DNA of 64,000 nt, from NCBI GenBank assembly GCA_025093985.1, contig JACAAK010000004.1, positions 558,001 to 622,000 on the forward strand, written 5' to 3'. The position numbers and the translations under genes were made by a program. Below the pieces are notes generated by a model, which made no database searches, had not been told where the DNA came from, and was given only the letters and a program-made list of their open reading frames with translations. Positions within the stretch are counted from its first letter, which is position 1; every line of letters starts with the position of its first letter. This DNA is from Calvatia gigantea (lineage: Eukaryota > Basidiomycota > Agaricomycetes > Agaricales > Lycoperdaceae). Below, piece after piece: positions 1-9,943 of this stretch.

Positions 1-197
1 AAAGTTAACTTAACAGTGAGGGGACATACTTCAGACACCATCAAGTCACTATGAAATATGTATTGGTTTGACTGTATGAATGGCAACTATGAATATACTA
101 TTACCAGCATGTGTGGAACCCTTTCCTTCAACTGGGTGTTTTCCTATCTGTGGCCATGTTCAAAATCCCAGTTTAATTCATTTGTTCCCTTTGTCAG
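1..197. other. left flank, nothing recognised
   Basis: This is sequence upstream of the Copia A insertion. No motif or convincing coding frame is visible. Bases 193-197 (gtcag) are the left target-site duplication of element A and recur at 13029-13033. Confidence 0.6.
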
Positions 198-742
198 TGT
201 TGAGAGAACGAGTAGACATCCCAATATAAGTTCACACTACCTAAGCGTGTAGGTGTCAGCAGTGGAGGGTAGTTGTATTCATCCAGGAGACGGTCCAATA
301 GGAGAGGCACATGGTAGCGGACATAGTCCTGCTTATACCATCGTACTCAGAGAGTCTTGAGGAGAGGGGAAGCGATGCTTAGAGAAGCTAGCGTAGAGGA
401 GAGAAGACATAGTGTCTTACACCAAAGGGTGTATCCATAAGGGCCTACATACTACAATGCTACATAGGGTATATATACTAATATCCCTGGTCTGTGCACT
501 CTAAACCCTTATATGGGTGAGGTCTAACTACCAGTAGCATAATTGGAGCATACTGTGTATGACGCATGTACTAGAAGGTTCCATGCGGAGTGAATAACCG
601 ACTACCAGAAGGGCAGTACAACTACTGCGTACGTAGTCTGTGATGGTCCGTTATTATCGACCCTCTGAAGGTGAAATACTCAAACCCCGTTTCAGCTATA
701 AATAGACTGAACCAACGTAGTGGTATGGAGCGAGATTCAACA
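198..742 (-). repeat. 3' LTR of Copia A
   Basis: 545 bp, TGTTGAG...TTCAACA on the plus strand. About 30 differences from the partner at 12484-13028 were counted by eye. Almost all are transitions, and most are sites where one copy has CG, TG or CA and the other a different member of that set. The sequence just right of it (cctcctcacttg) is the reversed polypurine tract. Confidence 0.92.
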
Positions 743-3538
743 CTCCTCCTCACTTGAAGGGGGGAAGATTAATGCTTCAATTATCTAGCAGTATTGAAAC
801 CAAAGCTTAGACATTGGAATCTTCAACAAAAGAGCGGCAGAGCCAAACATCAAATGTCGGAGTTATCAACGATCATGTGGAATTAACCAGCTTTTGCGGG
901 TTGGAAAAGGATTCCTGTAACGGAGAGGAATTGATGCTAGCGTTTGCTATGATGGCCATAAAGGATGCAACAACAATTGCTTTGAGCTATCAAATGTCCT
1001 TTAACTCAACTTTTAAACTCTCATGACTAACTTGCTGCGACTTTCATCTAAGAGTAAGGAGTAGGAAAGCTTGAAAAAGCTCCTCCAGAAATTGTAAACA
1101 GCAATTCTTTCGAAGCATTCAACAAATCTGTTTTTCTGCTTAGGTGCGAAATAAAAACCATTTTGCTGATGCGAAATCCTAAGTGATAAATCACTGGTTG
1201 CTAATCCAGCGTGCAATTATTGTGAGATCAGGAAAGTGGCAGTATTAAGCCAGTGTAACCAAGGCCGTCACTTTGCGGTTATATAGATCAATCAGCTGCG
1301 GCAGTCCTATGAGCCAGTGGAGCAATGATACTACAAGCCTTGTTCTGATTTGACTTGAACAAAGAGGTGGAAGGATCTTGAAATTGACCCTGTATATTTT
1401 TCCGGACTCTCAATTTGAGGCAGATGGATAAATTCCATGTAGATGTTTTACCGTAGACTCACGAAGAGGCAGAAGGTTACATTCAAAACCTATGGAGTTT
1501 TTCCTCAATCTTGTAAAAGAGAGAAAGGATCATTAGACCCTATCTTATTTTTTTCTTGTGAAAGGAATAAGTTCCTGCCATATTTTTACAGTCGACTCTT
1601 GGACAAGTATGAAGGAATATGTTCCTGATGTTATTTTTGCCTAAGACGCTCGTTTTGAGACGTCGGCAGGGATAACTCCCCATTTGTTTTATCAGTGACC
1701 TGTGAGAGGCGATAGGAACAATTGAAAGTCCTATATATTTTTATCCAAGCGTCTTCATATGAAGGCAGAAAGGAATATAATATCCTTTGTGTTTTCCCCA
1801 TCAACTTCGAAAAGGAGGGCTCACGATGACATAGGAATCGGTATCATGTTGCGGCAGTCACTCGAGCCAGCTAATACAAGGCCATTAGACTTTGTTGTCA
1901 AAGCGAGGTCAATGAAGTGGTTTCAGAAAATGTGGATCAATTCCAGCATAATCTCATGAAGGCGGATTAAATCCAGCTCAATCAAGGATTGAAGATTTCT
2001 TCCATGTAACACGTATAGTGCTCGTCTAGTGTCATTCAAACTCTCTTCTTATCTGGTAAGCCGAAGCCTGTCAGATTATTCCAGTGTATCTTCTCATCCA
2101 GTCTGCAAAAGCAGTTTTGTCATCAACGCTAAGCATTTCTCACATGCGCGGATAACTGGAGAATTAAATCACAAAAGCGATGCCTTCAACTTGTTGAAGT
2201 TTCCTTTGCTGTGAAGCGCAGGATAAGGTGGTCATTGGATTTGGAGTAAGAATACTGTATCTGTTGTTCTCCTCCATGCTTTTCAGCATGTTAAGTTTCC
2301 TAACACATGTTACTCAATCATATCACTTTTTAGGGCTCAGAGAGTGTTTATCATGTTACAAACCACTGCGGCGCACATCAATTAAGATGGACCGGCGAAG
2401 TGTAGCTATTAAAAGCTTTAATCATATGCGGTTATTCACCGGTGATTAAGAACTTGTTTTACTGTACTCCTCCCTCAACGACAAGTGTTTTCGATTTAAA
2501 TGTCAATGCGCATTGTTAATGGTGGATCATTATCGATGCAATTTCAGAAATAAAAGAATTTTTCTCACAGGTTTGTTAAGCCATGCGAGGTGAAAGCTCA
2601 TATGGAGGTATACCCATCACATTTTTTTTAGGATGATATATCCGAGCTATTGCGCTTTTCTGGTAGACGCTAGCGTGAATGCGTAGCAAGTCTTATGCTT
2701 GTCCAACTCAAGTTGGTGAGTCCAAACGAGTTCTTCTTTTGAAATTGAACACCTAATCCATTATAGTCTCCTTGTAGGTGACCCGCATAATGAACAGTGC
2801 GGTCTTTCCTAGTCAGGTTCAATTGTGCAGTGCGTATCAACCAGCATTTTATTCTATAACTCCTCCACAACAGTCGTTCCACCTTAGTGGTGACACAGAA
2901 GTGTGGTGTGTCAAAAGCGGTAGATATCCTGTAAAGGATGCGCATATTATGCATCAAATTGGTGAATATGTTAGCATAAGACGTAGGACATGGTGGGCGG
3001 AGATTTCTCGAATGGAAATGGAAAGGAATCAGGAGGTGATTGTGGAATTTTACTGGAATATATCCTGCGACATCAAAGATGGTGGATAAAGAAGTGTGCT
3101 ATCTTTTGCTTCATGCAGGTTTTGCTCTCTTCTTTGCAAATGAACTGGTTTACTGCTGTCCAGTTGCTAAATCATGACATTTAAGGGTATATTCCCTCAT
3201 TGAATAAGGCATCCGAATATGGATTGTTCGTAGAACGTTAAGCCTTTCTGTGTGCCGCTTGAACTCAAAAGTTCTCGTTGATCAAATGATCAAGGTATGT
3301 TACATCTTGAATAAGCGATCATGTTTGGGCAGTCATCATGTTAACTGATGCACCGCGAAGCCAAACCCACAGTACAGAACCAAATTAATGGTTTATCCCT
3401 TGATTTACACAATTAAGTGTCTTCCACTATAAACGCTTGGACTGGCACATTACGCTCTAGTCAACGCTAACTATCACTGAGATGGGTAAGACATTCCTGT
3501 TGCCATAAAGCTTTTAGGCTCTCAAAGTGTAGTGCAGA
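743..3538 (-). pseudogene. Copia A pol remnant (RNase H, RT, end of integrase)
   Basis: No frame longer than about 100 codons survives. Homology to Copia F is visible at DNA level. 743-830 resembles the RNase H tail at 47205-47290. Around 2120-2160 matches the RT stretch near 48560. 3420-3480 matches the integrase end near 50000. Substitution density looks far higher than between the two LTRs of A, so the coding sequence was probably already broken before the last transposition. Confidence 0.6.
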
Positions 3539-3543
3539 TCAGT

Positions 3544-3852
3544 TGTTACGACCTTAGTCGGTTTAGACCTCAGGTTGCAGCTCTGGCTAAGTCTTGAGGG
3601 CGAGTAAGGGAAGGAGAATAGAAGGTGGTTAAGCGTACCGAATACAGGAGGGTGTATGTACACTTAAATATGTCTAAAGCTATCCGGTTGAATGGATGGA
3701 GTAACTACATGAAACGTCTGGTCAAGGTGTGGTAGTTGGTACGAGTCATATCTTCGGAGAATGCTGGACTAAAAACAACTGAAACAGGTACACAGATAGT
3801 TAGGAATGTAGAATGGCACGGAACGCGTTATGATCGGTGGAAACTCATAACA
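3544..3852 (-). repeat. 3' LTR of Gypsy B
   Basis: 309 bp, TGTTACGACC...CTCATAACA. The adjacent ataccctcc, read on the minus strand as ggagggtat, is the polypurine tract that would prime plus-strand DNA. Confidence 0.93.
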
Positions 3853-3870
3853 ATACCCTCCGATTAGACT

Positions 3871-4857
3871 TCATGCCTCAGGAAGTTCGTCGAACTCTCT
3901 ATTGACTACGGCTGCGGCGAGGGCTTTCTTGGTGGCTCCGATGAGGTACTTTCCTTTGTTGGAGCATGTGAAGAAGACGGGCAAGTGGCTGTGGCCATCT
4001 TGATGGATAGGGACTGGGACTCCGTTGAAGGGGAACTCGGTGGTGGTTGAGTTGTCCCAGTAACTCTTGACTATCGCTTTCCAATAATGTTGGTCCTTTT
4101 CTTGGCCTGGTAGTACACTGCGGAATCTTGTTGGTGGGAGAAAAACTGATACGATCTGTGGTGGGGTGATGGTCTTTATGAATCGTTGGAGTGTGTTGAC
4201 TTCCTCTTTCATTGAGACAGTGGTTTCTTCGTCCATGGGCGTGTCTGCTCGTTTGGCTGGTGGGGAACGGATGGTGGTGTGTAGGTCGGTAAGAGTGATT
4301 CCGATGCATGTAACGAGTTGATCAATGTCTGGATCTTCTGTGGTTTTGTCACGTCCTAGTAAGTTCATAGCGACGTCTGCAAGTTCTAAGAAGATGTCGG
4401 CGATATCGAGGTGGTTGAATACCTCTAGAGCGAGGTCAACACGACTTTGAAGACTGTGAACCCGGTTTTGTTCACTGGGTGTAAGGGTGGATAATTCTAA
4501 TGTGCGGAAGATGGCGGGGATATGCTGGCTTGTGGAGGATGATGTATTGGCGAACCCAGCGTACATGTCTGCGAAGGTGATGCAAGCAGTGGCAAGGGTG
4601 ATGTGACGGTTTACTGCGAGTCATTTGTTTTGGGCCGTGATTGTTTCTACTTCGTCGTTTGTGGCTTTGTTGACATCTTTAAGGAGGGCCTCGAGGAGTC
4701 CTTGTGCCGGGGACGGGGTGGTTGCGAGGTTATAACAGGTACCTTGGGGTGCGGGCGTGTGGCTGTTGCCTGGCTTTGGGAGGGGGACTGAGGAGATCGT
4801 GGTCGGGTTGGGGTGGACGAGGGAGTTGATAGAGATGCGGTTGGCTTGGGAGGACAT
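3871..4857 (-). pseudogene. accessory ORF3 of B-family Gypsy, about 328 codons, one stop
   Basis: It starts with ATG at 4855-4857, six bases after the pol stop, and ends 18 bp before the 3' LTR, so it belongs to the element. One in-frame TGA at 4621-4623 follows the motif AQNK. The copy in Gypsy J has tryptophan there, so the ancestor was open. The N-terminus (MSSQANRIS) is proline- and serine-rich, followed by a leucine-rich acidic stretch around residues 50-78 and a mixed charged C-terminal half ending FDELPEA. I see no signal peptide, membrane span, zinc knuckle or enzymatic motif, so it does not look like an envelope protein. Shorter copies occur in J and K. Function unknown; I recognise no family. 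Confidence 0.8.
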
Positions 4858-4863
4858 GTTTGG

Positions 4864-7800
4864 CTAGTATTTTTGTCTGGGGGTTGACTTGGCTGATGGT
4901 TTTCTGGATTTCTTGCCCCCCTTTTTATAGGTATCCTCCGGATGCCTTTTGTGGTACTCCGTTATTGCATCTCGGGCGTTTTGCAAATTTGACTCCGCTA
5001 TCCACGTATCTTCTTCGTTGCTGTATCCTTTCCAGTGTATAAGGAATTGATATCCCCTTCCTTTTCGTCGCTTCCCTTGGACTTCTTCTACTTCGTACTC
5101 TTCTTCGTTGTTGATGATCATTGGCTCGGGTGCTGGTGCTTCTTTCTGGATGTGGAATGATGCTTTCTGTGTTGGGGTTAACAGCTGTTCATTGAATACA
5201 TCATGGATGGCCCATCCTTCTGGTATCGCTAGCCGATATGCCACTTCTCCTATTTTTTCCTTAATTCGGAAAGATCCATACCTTTTCTGGCCTAGCTTCT
5301 TTGATGGCTGATTGGTATGGATGTTGGTGTTTTCTAACCATACTTCATCGTTGATCTGGTATGTCCTCGTGTTCATTTTGCTGTTATCATGTGTCTGTTT
5401 CATCTTTTCTTGATATGATCGTAGTGTGGAAGTGGCATTATTTCTTGCGTTTTGGAGCTGTTTTAGGAACTCCGTACTGCTAGGGTTGTTCGTCGTTCCA
5501 TTTTCCTTTCCTTTCCAGGGGTGTCTGCCATAGTTTAGGTAGAATGGTGTCGCCTGTGTGCCGCTGTGTTTCTTGTTGTTGTATTGGAATTCAGCCATGG
5601 GTAGCCATTTTGTCCAGTCGTTTTGGTCATAGTTGCAGTATATCCTCAAGTATGTTTCGACCTCTCTGTTGATCCTTTCTGTTTGTCTGTCGGTTTGTGG
5701 GTGGTAGGCCGTTGACAGGCTTCGTTCTATCCCTAGTCCTTTGAATAGTTCGCCGGTGAATTCGGATGCAAACTATGGTCCTCGGTCACTAAGGACTTTC
5801 CTCGGCATTCCATGTAGCTTCCATATTTCATCCCAGTAGTGCTGTGCTAGTTCTTTTGAGGAAACGTCCGTCCTTGTCGCTATGAGTCGTATCATTTTTG
5901 AGAATCGGTCGACAATGACTAGGATAGCGTCCTTTCCCTCTGATTTGGGCAGTGGCCCAATGAGGTCGATACTCACTTCTTCCCATGGACCGTTGGGGAT
6001 GGGGAGCGGGTGTAGAGGCGTCTTCAGAGGTGTCTTGCATGGCTTATTTCATTGGCAACTCTGGCAACCTCCGATATACTTTTGAACATCTGTTCGGATT
6101 GCCGGCCACCAGTAATCTCTGGTCACCAACTCGATCATTTGGTGTTGTCCCGGGTGCCCTGCATCGGGAGTGTCGTGGTATTGGTGTAGTATTTCCTCTC
6201 TGAGTGCCGGTTCGGGTGGTACATACATGCTGGTATTTTTGTAGATTATTCTGTTGTGTTTGGTGATGTTAGGGTCTTGGTTGCGTATTTTTTTGGTGAT
6301 GGCCGTTTCTCTTCTTTTGTTTGCCTTGATTCGTTCTTTGAAGGTGGGTTCCACAAATAGCTCAGCACAGAGTAGGATGGTTCCTTCTGATGGTTTGTTG
6401 TCCTTTTCGTTCGTCAACCAAGCGTCTCGGATCATGGTGACTAGTTTCCCTTCTTCTTGTTCTGGTTCTTGGTAGATTCTGGAAAGGAGGTCCGCTTTTG
6501 TATTTGTTTTCCCTGGTATGTGACGCAGTGTGAAATCATAGTCTTGTAACCGTAGGTACCATCTTGCTTGTCGGCCATTTAGTTTTTGGGGTTCCCTGTA
6601 GTATTTCAGGTTTTCATGGTCAGTCCAGATTTCGAATTTCTCTTCTGCGTCTAGTAGGTAGTGTCGCCATTCTTTTAGTGCGTGCATGATGGCCAGTAGT
6701 TCTTTGTCGTAGATTTCGTAATTTCGTTCTGCTGGCGATAGTGTGCGGGACGTGAATGTGATTGGGTGCCATTTCGAATTTTGTTCTTGTGAGAGTACTC
6801 CCCCTAGTGCGTAGTTTGATGCGTTGACTTCTACCCGGAATTGACCTTTTCTCTGGGGTAGTGTTAGGGTGGGTTCTTCTGTGATTCGTTGTTTTAGTTC
6901 ATCAAATGCAGATTGTTGTTCTTCTCTCCATTCCCACTCCTCTGATCCTTTTAGTTTGTTCAATGGGGCTGCTATCTTGCTGAAGTTTTTTATAAATTGG
7001 CGGTAGTAGTTGGCGAAACCGAGGAATCTTTCTATTCCTTTCTTGTTGTGCGGTTGGGGCCATTCTCGTACTGATTTTACCTTTTCGGCCTCCATTTCAA
7101 TGCATCCGTGTCCTACTATTACTCCTAGCATTGGGATTTCTTCGGCGTCGAAGATGCATTTGGATCGTTTGAAGTATAGGTTGTGTTCGGCTGCTCTTTC
7201 TAGGAATCGGATTGTTCATTCTCGTAATTGTTCTTTGGTGTCTCCTGGAATTGCGAAGTCGTCCATGTAGTTTACTATATCCCTGTTGCATAACAGGTCT
7301 CGGAAGATGCTTGCCATCATTCTTGAGAACGTTCCTGGTGAATTGCTGAGACCGAAGAACATTACTGTAGGTTCGAATAGCCCTTCATTGGTTAGGAAGG
7401 CTGCTTTCCACTCGTCTCCTTCTTTGATACGGACGTTGTTGTAGCCCCAAATGATGTCTAGTTTGTTGAAGTATTTGGCTTTTCCTAATTTGTCAATGAC
7501 TTCTCCAATTCGAGGCAGCGGTGTTTTATCCTTGATGACTACGTTATTCAGCCATCGGTAATCTTGAATGAGTCGTTTTGAGCTATTCTTTTTCGGGATG
7601 AAAAAGGTGGGCGCGGCGTATGGCAATTTCGATGGTCATATTCGTCCTGATTCAAGGTTTTCTTTAACAAATGTCTTGAGTTCGTCCTGTTCCTTGATCG
7701 TCATGTTGTAAGTTCCTGCATTGATTTCTTTGGGTGCGTCTTCTGTTAGGATTATCTCATGGTCCCATTCTGTTCGTTTGGGTAGTTTGTCAAATGTAGT

Positions 7801-8423
7801 TTTGTTGAATAGATGTGTGAATGGCCAGACGTAGTCCAGTAGGTCTGATGGTTCGGTGGGGTCGGGTTCTTCTTCTTCTTCCCATATGTCCTCAGTGGTG
7901 GCCATGCTCCGGATCTTGTCTATTACCTGAATGTTTTGGTGTGGGACTTTGCAGTCCTTTGGGCATCGATTGAACTTTATTTCTCCTGTTCGCCAGTTTA
8001 CTTCCAGGTTGTGTTTGATGAGCCAGTCGTGTCCTAGAAATATTTCTGCTCTGTCTTGGAGTTATACGACCGATGCTTCGATTGTCTCTTTGTGTCCTTC
8101 GATTTCCACCTGTATAGTTGCTTTTTCTGTGACCTTTCCCCCTTGGTTTGTCGTGCCGTCCGTGTTAAGTACCGTGATTTCTTGTCCTAATTTTTCTGTG
8201 GGAATTCTTTCTTCGTCTACCAGTCTTTTGCTGATGCTGCTGGTGGTGCATCCCGAGTCGACTATAGTGTTTACTGTTATCCTTTTTGTCAGGGTCTGGA
8301 TTTTTCCTTTTAGGTTTAGTTCACACTTTCGTTTCTGAGGAATCGTGTAATATTCTTCTGATATCCTAGATACAAGTTTCTTGACTCTCGAGGCAGCGCC
8401 TACTTGGAGTCTCTGGAAAAATC
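4864..8423 (-). pseudogene. pol: Gypsy B pol: protease, RT, RNase H, integrase, chromodomain
   Basis: One continuous frame in the -1 phase relative to gag, entered at the GGATTTT heptamer (8418-8424). Protease has DSGCTT near 8250. RT has YMDDFAIPG near 7260. RNase H has [21 protein letters not shown] and [10 protein letters not shown] (about 6600-6850). Integrase has an HH-CC finger (PDAGHPGQH...CQSCQ) near 6050-6160, first Asp in SIDLIGPLP, second in LSDRGP and Glu in TDRQTERINRE. A chromodomain (RGYQFLIHWKGYSNEEDTW) lies near 4970-5080. Breaks are in-frame stops only: 7636 (TGA after GRI), about 7213, about 6046 and 5773 (CAG to TAG). Several correspond to arginine CGA codons. The chromodomain is expected to bind modified histones and bias integration to heterochromatin. 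Confidence 0.92.
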
Positions 8424-9548
8424 CTGGTGTTCTTCTGGCTTGGCTTCATCTATTGCTCGGATCTGTACCTTCTTTGGTGCGGTGCATGCTTTGGCTATGT
8501 GTCCGATTTTGCCACAGTTGTAGCATGTTAATCCTTTGGGCTTTTTGCAGTCTTTGGACATGTGTCCGAATATTCCGCAGTTGTAGCACTTGGGTTCTCC
8601 TTTTGCATTGAACACGTGTTGCCTGCTCCCTATTTCCATGGGTTCTCCCATTCCTCCGTAAGTAGTTCCCAAGTTAGTCTTCTTATCTCCTCGGTATTCA
8701 GATGCCTCATATCCCTGTCCAACTGCTAATATGGCCTCTTTCCATTCTGGGTACGTGTCAGGTCGAGCTGCAGGAGGGTAGCCTGTGATGGTGTGGATAA
8801 TATCTTGTCGGGCGTTTTTTCATAGTAAGAACATGGCATGTCGGTTATCAGTTTTCGCCTTGTTTTTAAGTACTTCAAATTCAATGAGGTAATCGGCTGT
8901 GTTCCTATTTCCTTGTTTGAATTTTTCGATCTGCCATTCCGCCTTTGCATTCATGGCATCGTCTGAAAAGGTTCGTTTGAATTCTTCGGCAAATATTTTC
9001 TAATCCATGGAGTCTTCTCCTTCCAAAATTTGTGGTGCTTTCATTGCTGCATATGCTCCTGCTGTCCCTCCCCTTAGTCTGGCTAAGACTGCTATGGCTT
9101 TGTCGTCTGCCGTGGCGACTTTGTTGAATTTCATGAAGAGTGTCATGGCTCTCCACCAGTTGTCGAATTTAGTTCGGGTTCCATCGAAGAACCCTGGGTC
9201 GGGTACGAGTCCCTTTGTGCTGGGTGTTGTGGTGGGTGCAGTATTGTCCGTCATTTCTGAATTTCCCGATTCTGATTCCGTTTCAGTGTCTTGGTTCTCC
9301 TGTTGTCCTAACTGTTCTTCTGCTATGTCGAGTTTGTCGAAGAGTTCTGATATAACTGCTTCTACTCCTGTTGGGTTTACTCCTTGTGTGGTGTCTCCAG
9401 GTTCATTGTTTGTTACAACCGTTTCTGGTGCAGATACTTTGGGGTTCTCTGCTTCTTCATCTGATGACTCGGTTTCGCTGCCTGTTTCAAGTTTGTCGTC
9501 TGTGACTTCGAGCTGGGGTTCTCTGTATTCGTCGGGGTTCGAGCTCAT
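8400..9548 (-). pseudogene. gag: Gypsy B gag
   Basis: The start ATG at 9546-9548 (MSSNPDEYRE) is conserved in all B-family copies. About 382 codons: an acidic Ser/Glu-rich N-terminus (residues 1-110), a capsid-like block (GFFDGTRTKFDNWWRAMT onward, residues about 120-270), then two CCHC knuckles, [14 protein letters not shown] and [14 protein letters not shown], near the C-terminus. Two in-frame stops: at 9000, where copy C has Trp in DWKVFAEEF, and near 8818, where copy X has Arg in LLRKNA. Gag would form the virus-like particle and package RNA. The frame ends with a stop 5 codons after the TTT of the frameshift heptamer. Confidence 0.92.
8418..8424 (-). promoter_or_regulatory. putative -1 frameshift heptamer G GAT TTT
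   Basis: In the gag frame the codons are CAG GAT TTT TCC. Slipping back one base gives GGA TTT and enters the open pol frame. The same heptamer in the same phase occurs in copies X and J and in family E. It matches the G GAU UUA type used at the MMTV pro-pol junction. The gag stop follows closely. Confidence 0.7.
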
Positions 9549-9616
9549 ATAATGGCTCCTGGGTTCGTCGTGGTTTGAGTCTTTTCCAACTCTGTTTCTT
9601 GCAAGGTGAGGTGGTG

Positions 9617-9627
9617 ACACTTAACCA
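9617..9627 (-). other. primer-binding site of Gypsy B (self-priming type)
   Basis: Two bases inside the 5' LTR. Read on the minus strand it is TGGTTAAGTGT, complementary with one mismatch to ACGCTTAACCA in the LTR of the same element (9712-9722 on the plus strand), about 34 bp after the TATTTAAG box. I see no good match to a tRNA 3' end. Confidence 0.75.
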
Positions 9628-9629
9628 AA

Positions 9630-9938
9630 TGTTACGACCTTAGTCGGTTTAGACCTCAGGTTGCAGCTCTGGCTAAGTCTTGAGGGCAAGTAAGGGAAGG
9701 AGAACAGAAGGTGGTTAAGCGTACCGAATACAGGAGGGTGTATGTACGCTTAAATATGTCTAAAGCTATCCGGTTAAACGGATGGAGTAACTACATGAAA
9801 CGTCTGGTCAAGGCGTGGTAGTTGGTACAAGTCATATCTTCGGAGAACGCTGGACTAAAAACAACTGAAACAGGTACACAGATAGTTAGGAATGTAGAAT
9901 GGCATGGAACGCGTTATGATCGGTGGAAACTCATAACA
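9630..9938 (-). repeat. 5' LTR of Gypsy B, with core promoter
   Basis: 309 bp, same ends as its partner. Read on the minus strand it carries TATTTAAGCGTAC followed about 24 bp later by GTACGCTTAACC. The second arm is the likely transcript 5' end, because it is complementary to the primer site. Confidence 0.93.
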
Positions 9939-9943
9939 TCAGT

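Larger units (their letters stand above)
3544..9938 (-). mobile_element. Ty3/Gypsy chromovirus B, full length, minus strand
   Basis: 6395 bp with 309-bp LTRs and the exact duplication tcagt at 3539-3543 and 9939-9943. In transcript order it has 5' LTR, primer site, gag, pol (protease, RT, RNase H, integrase, chromodomain), an extra ORF, a purine tract and the 3' LTR. All of pol lies in one frame, broken only by stops. LTRs differ at 9 positions, all transitions and 7 of them CpG-type, so B is younger than host element A. It is the best reference copy for the B family (C, H, J, K, X and both solo LTRs). Confidence 0.95.

Noticed and set aside
2778..3089. 103-codon frame and other 60-140 codon frames in 743-3543 and 9944-12483
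   Set aside because: Chance frames in decayed Copia A; no domain, and the DNA aligns with pol or leader in other phases.
3871..4857. ORF3 as an envelope gene
   Set aside because: No signal peptide, transmembrane helix or Cys-rich ectodomain is visible; only its position is env-like.
9007..9552. 181-codon plus-strand frame, with similar frames at 15702-16103, 21860-22486 and 55483-56031
   Set aside because: Antisense shadow of the acidic N-terminus of B-family gag; the Ser/Val-rich product recurs only because gag does.
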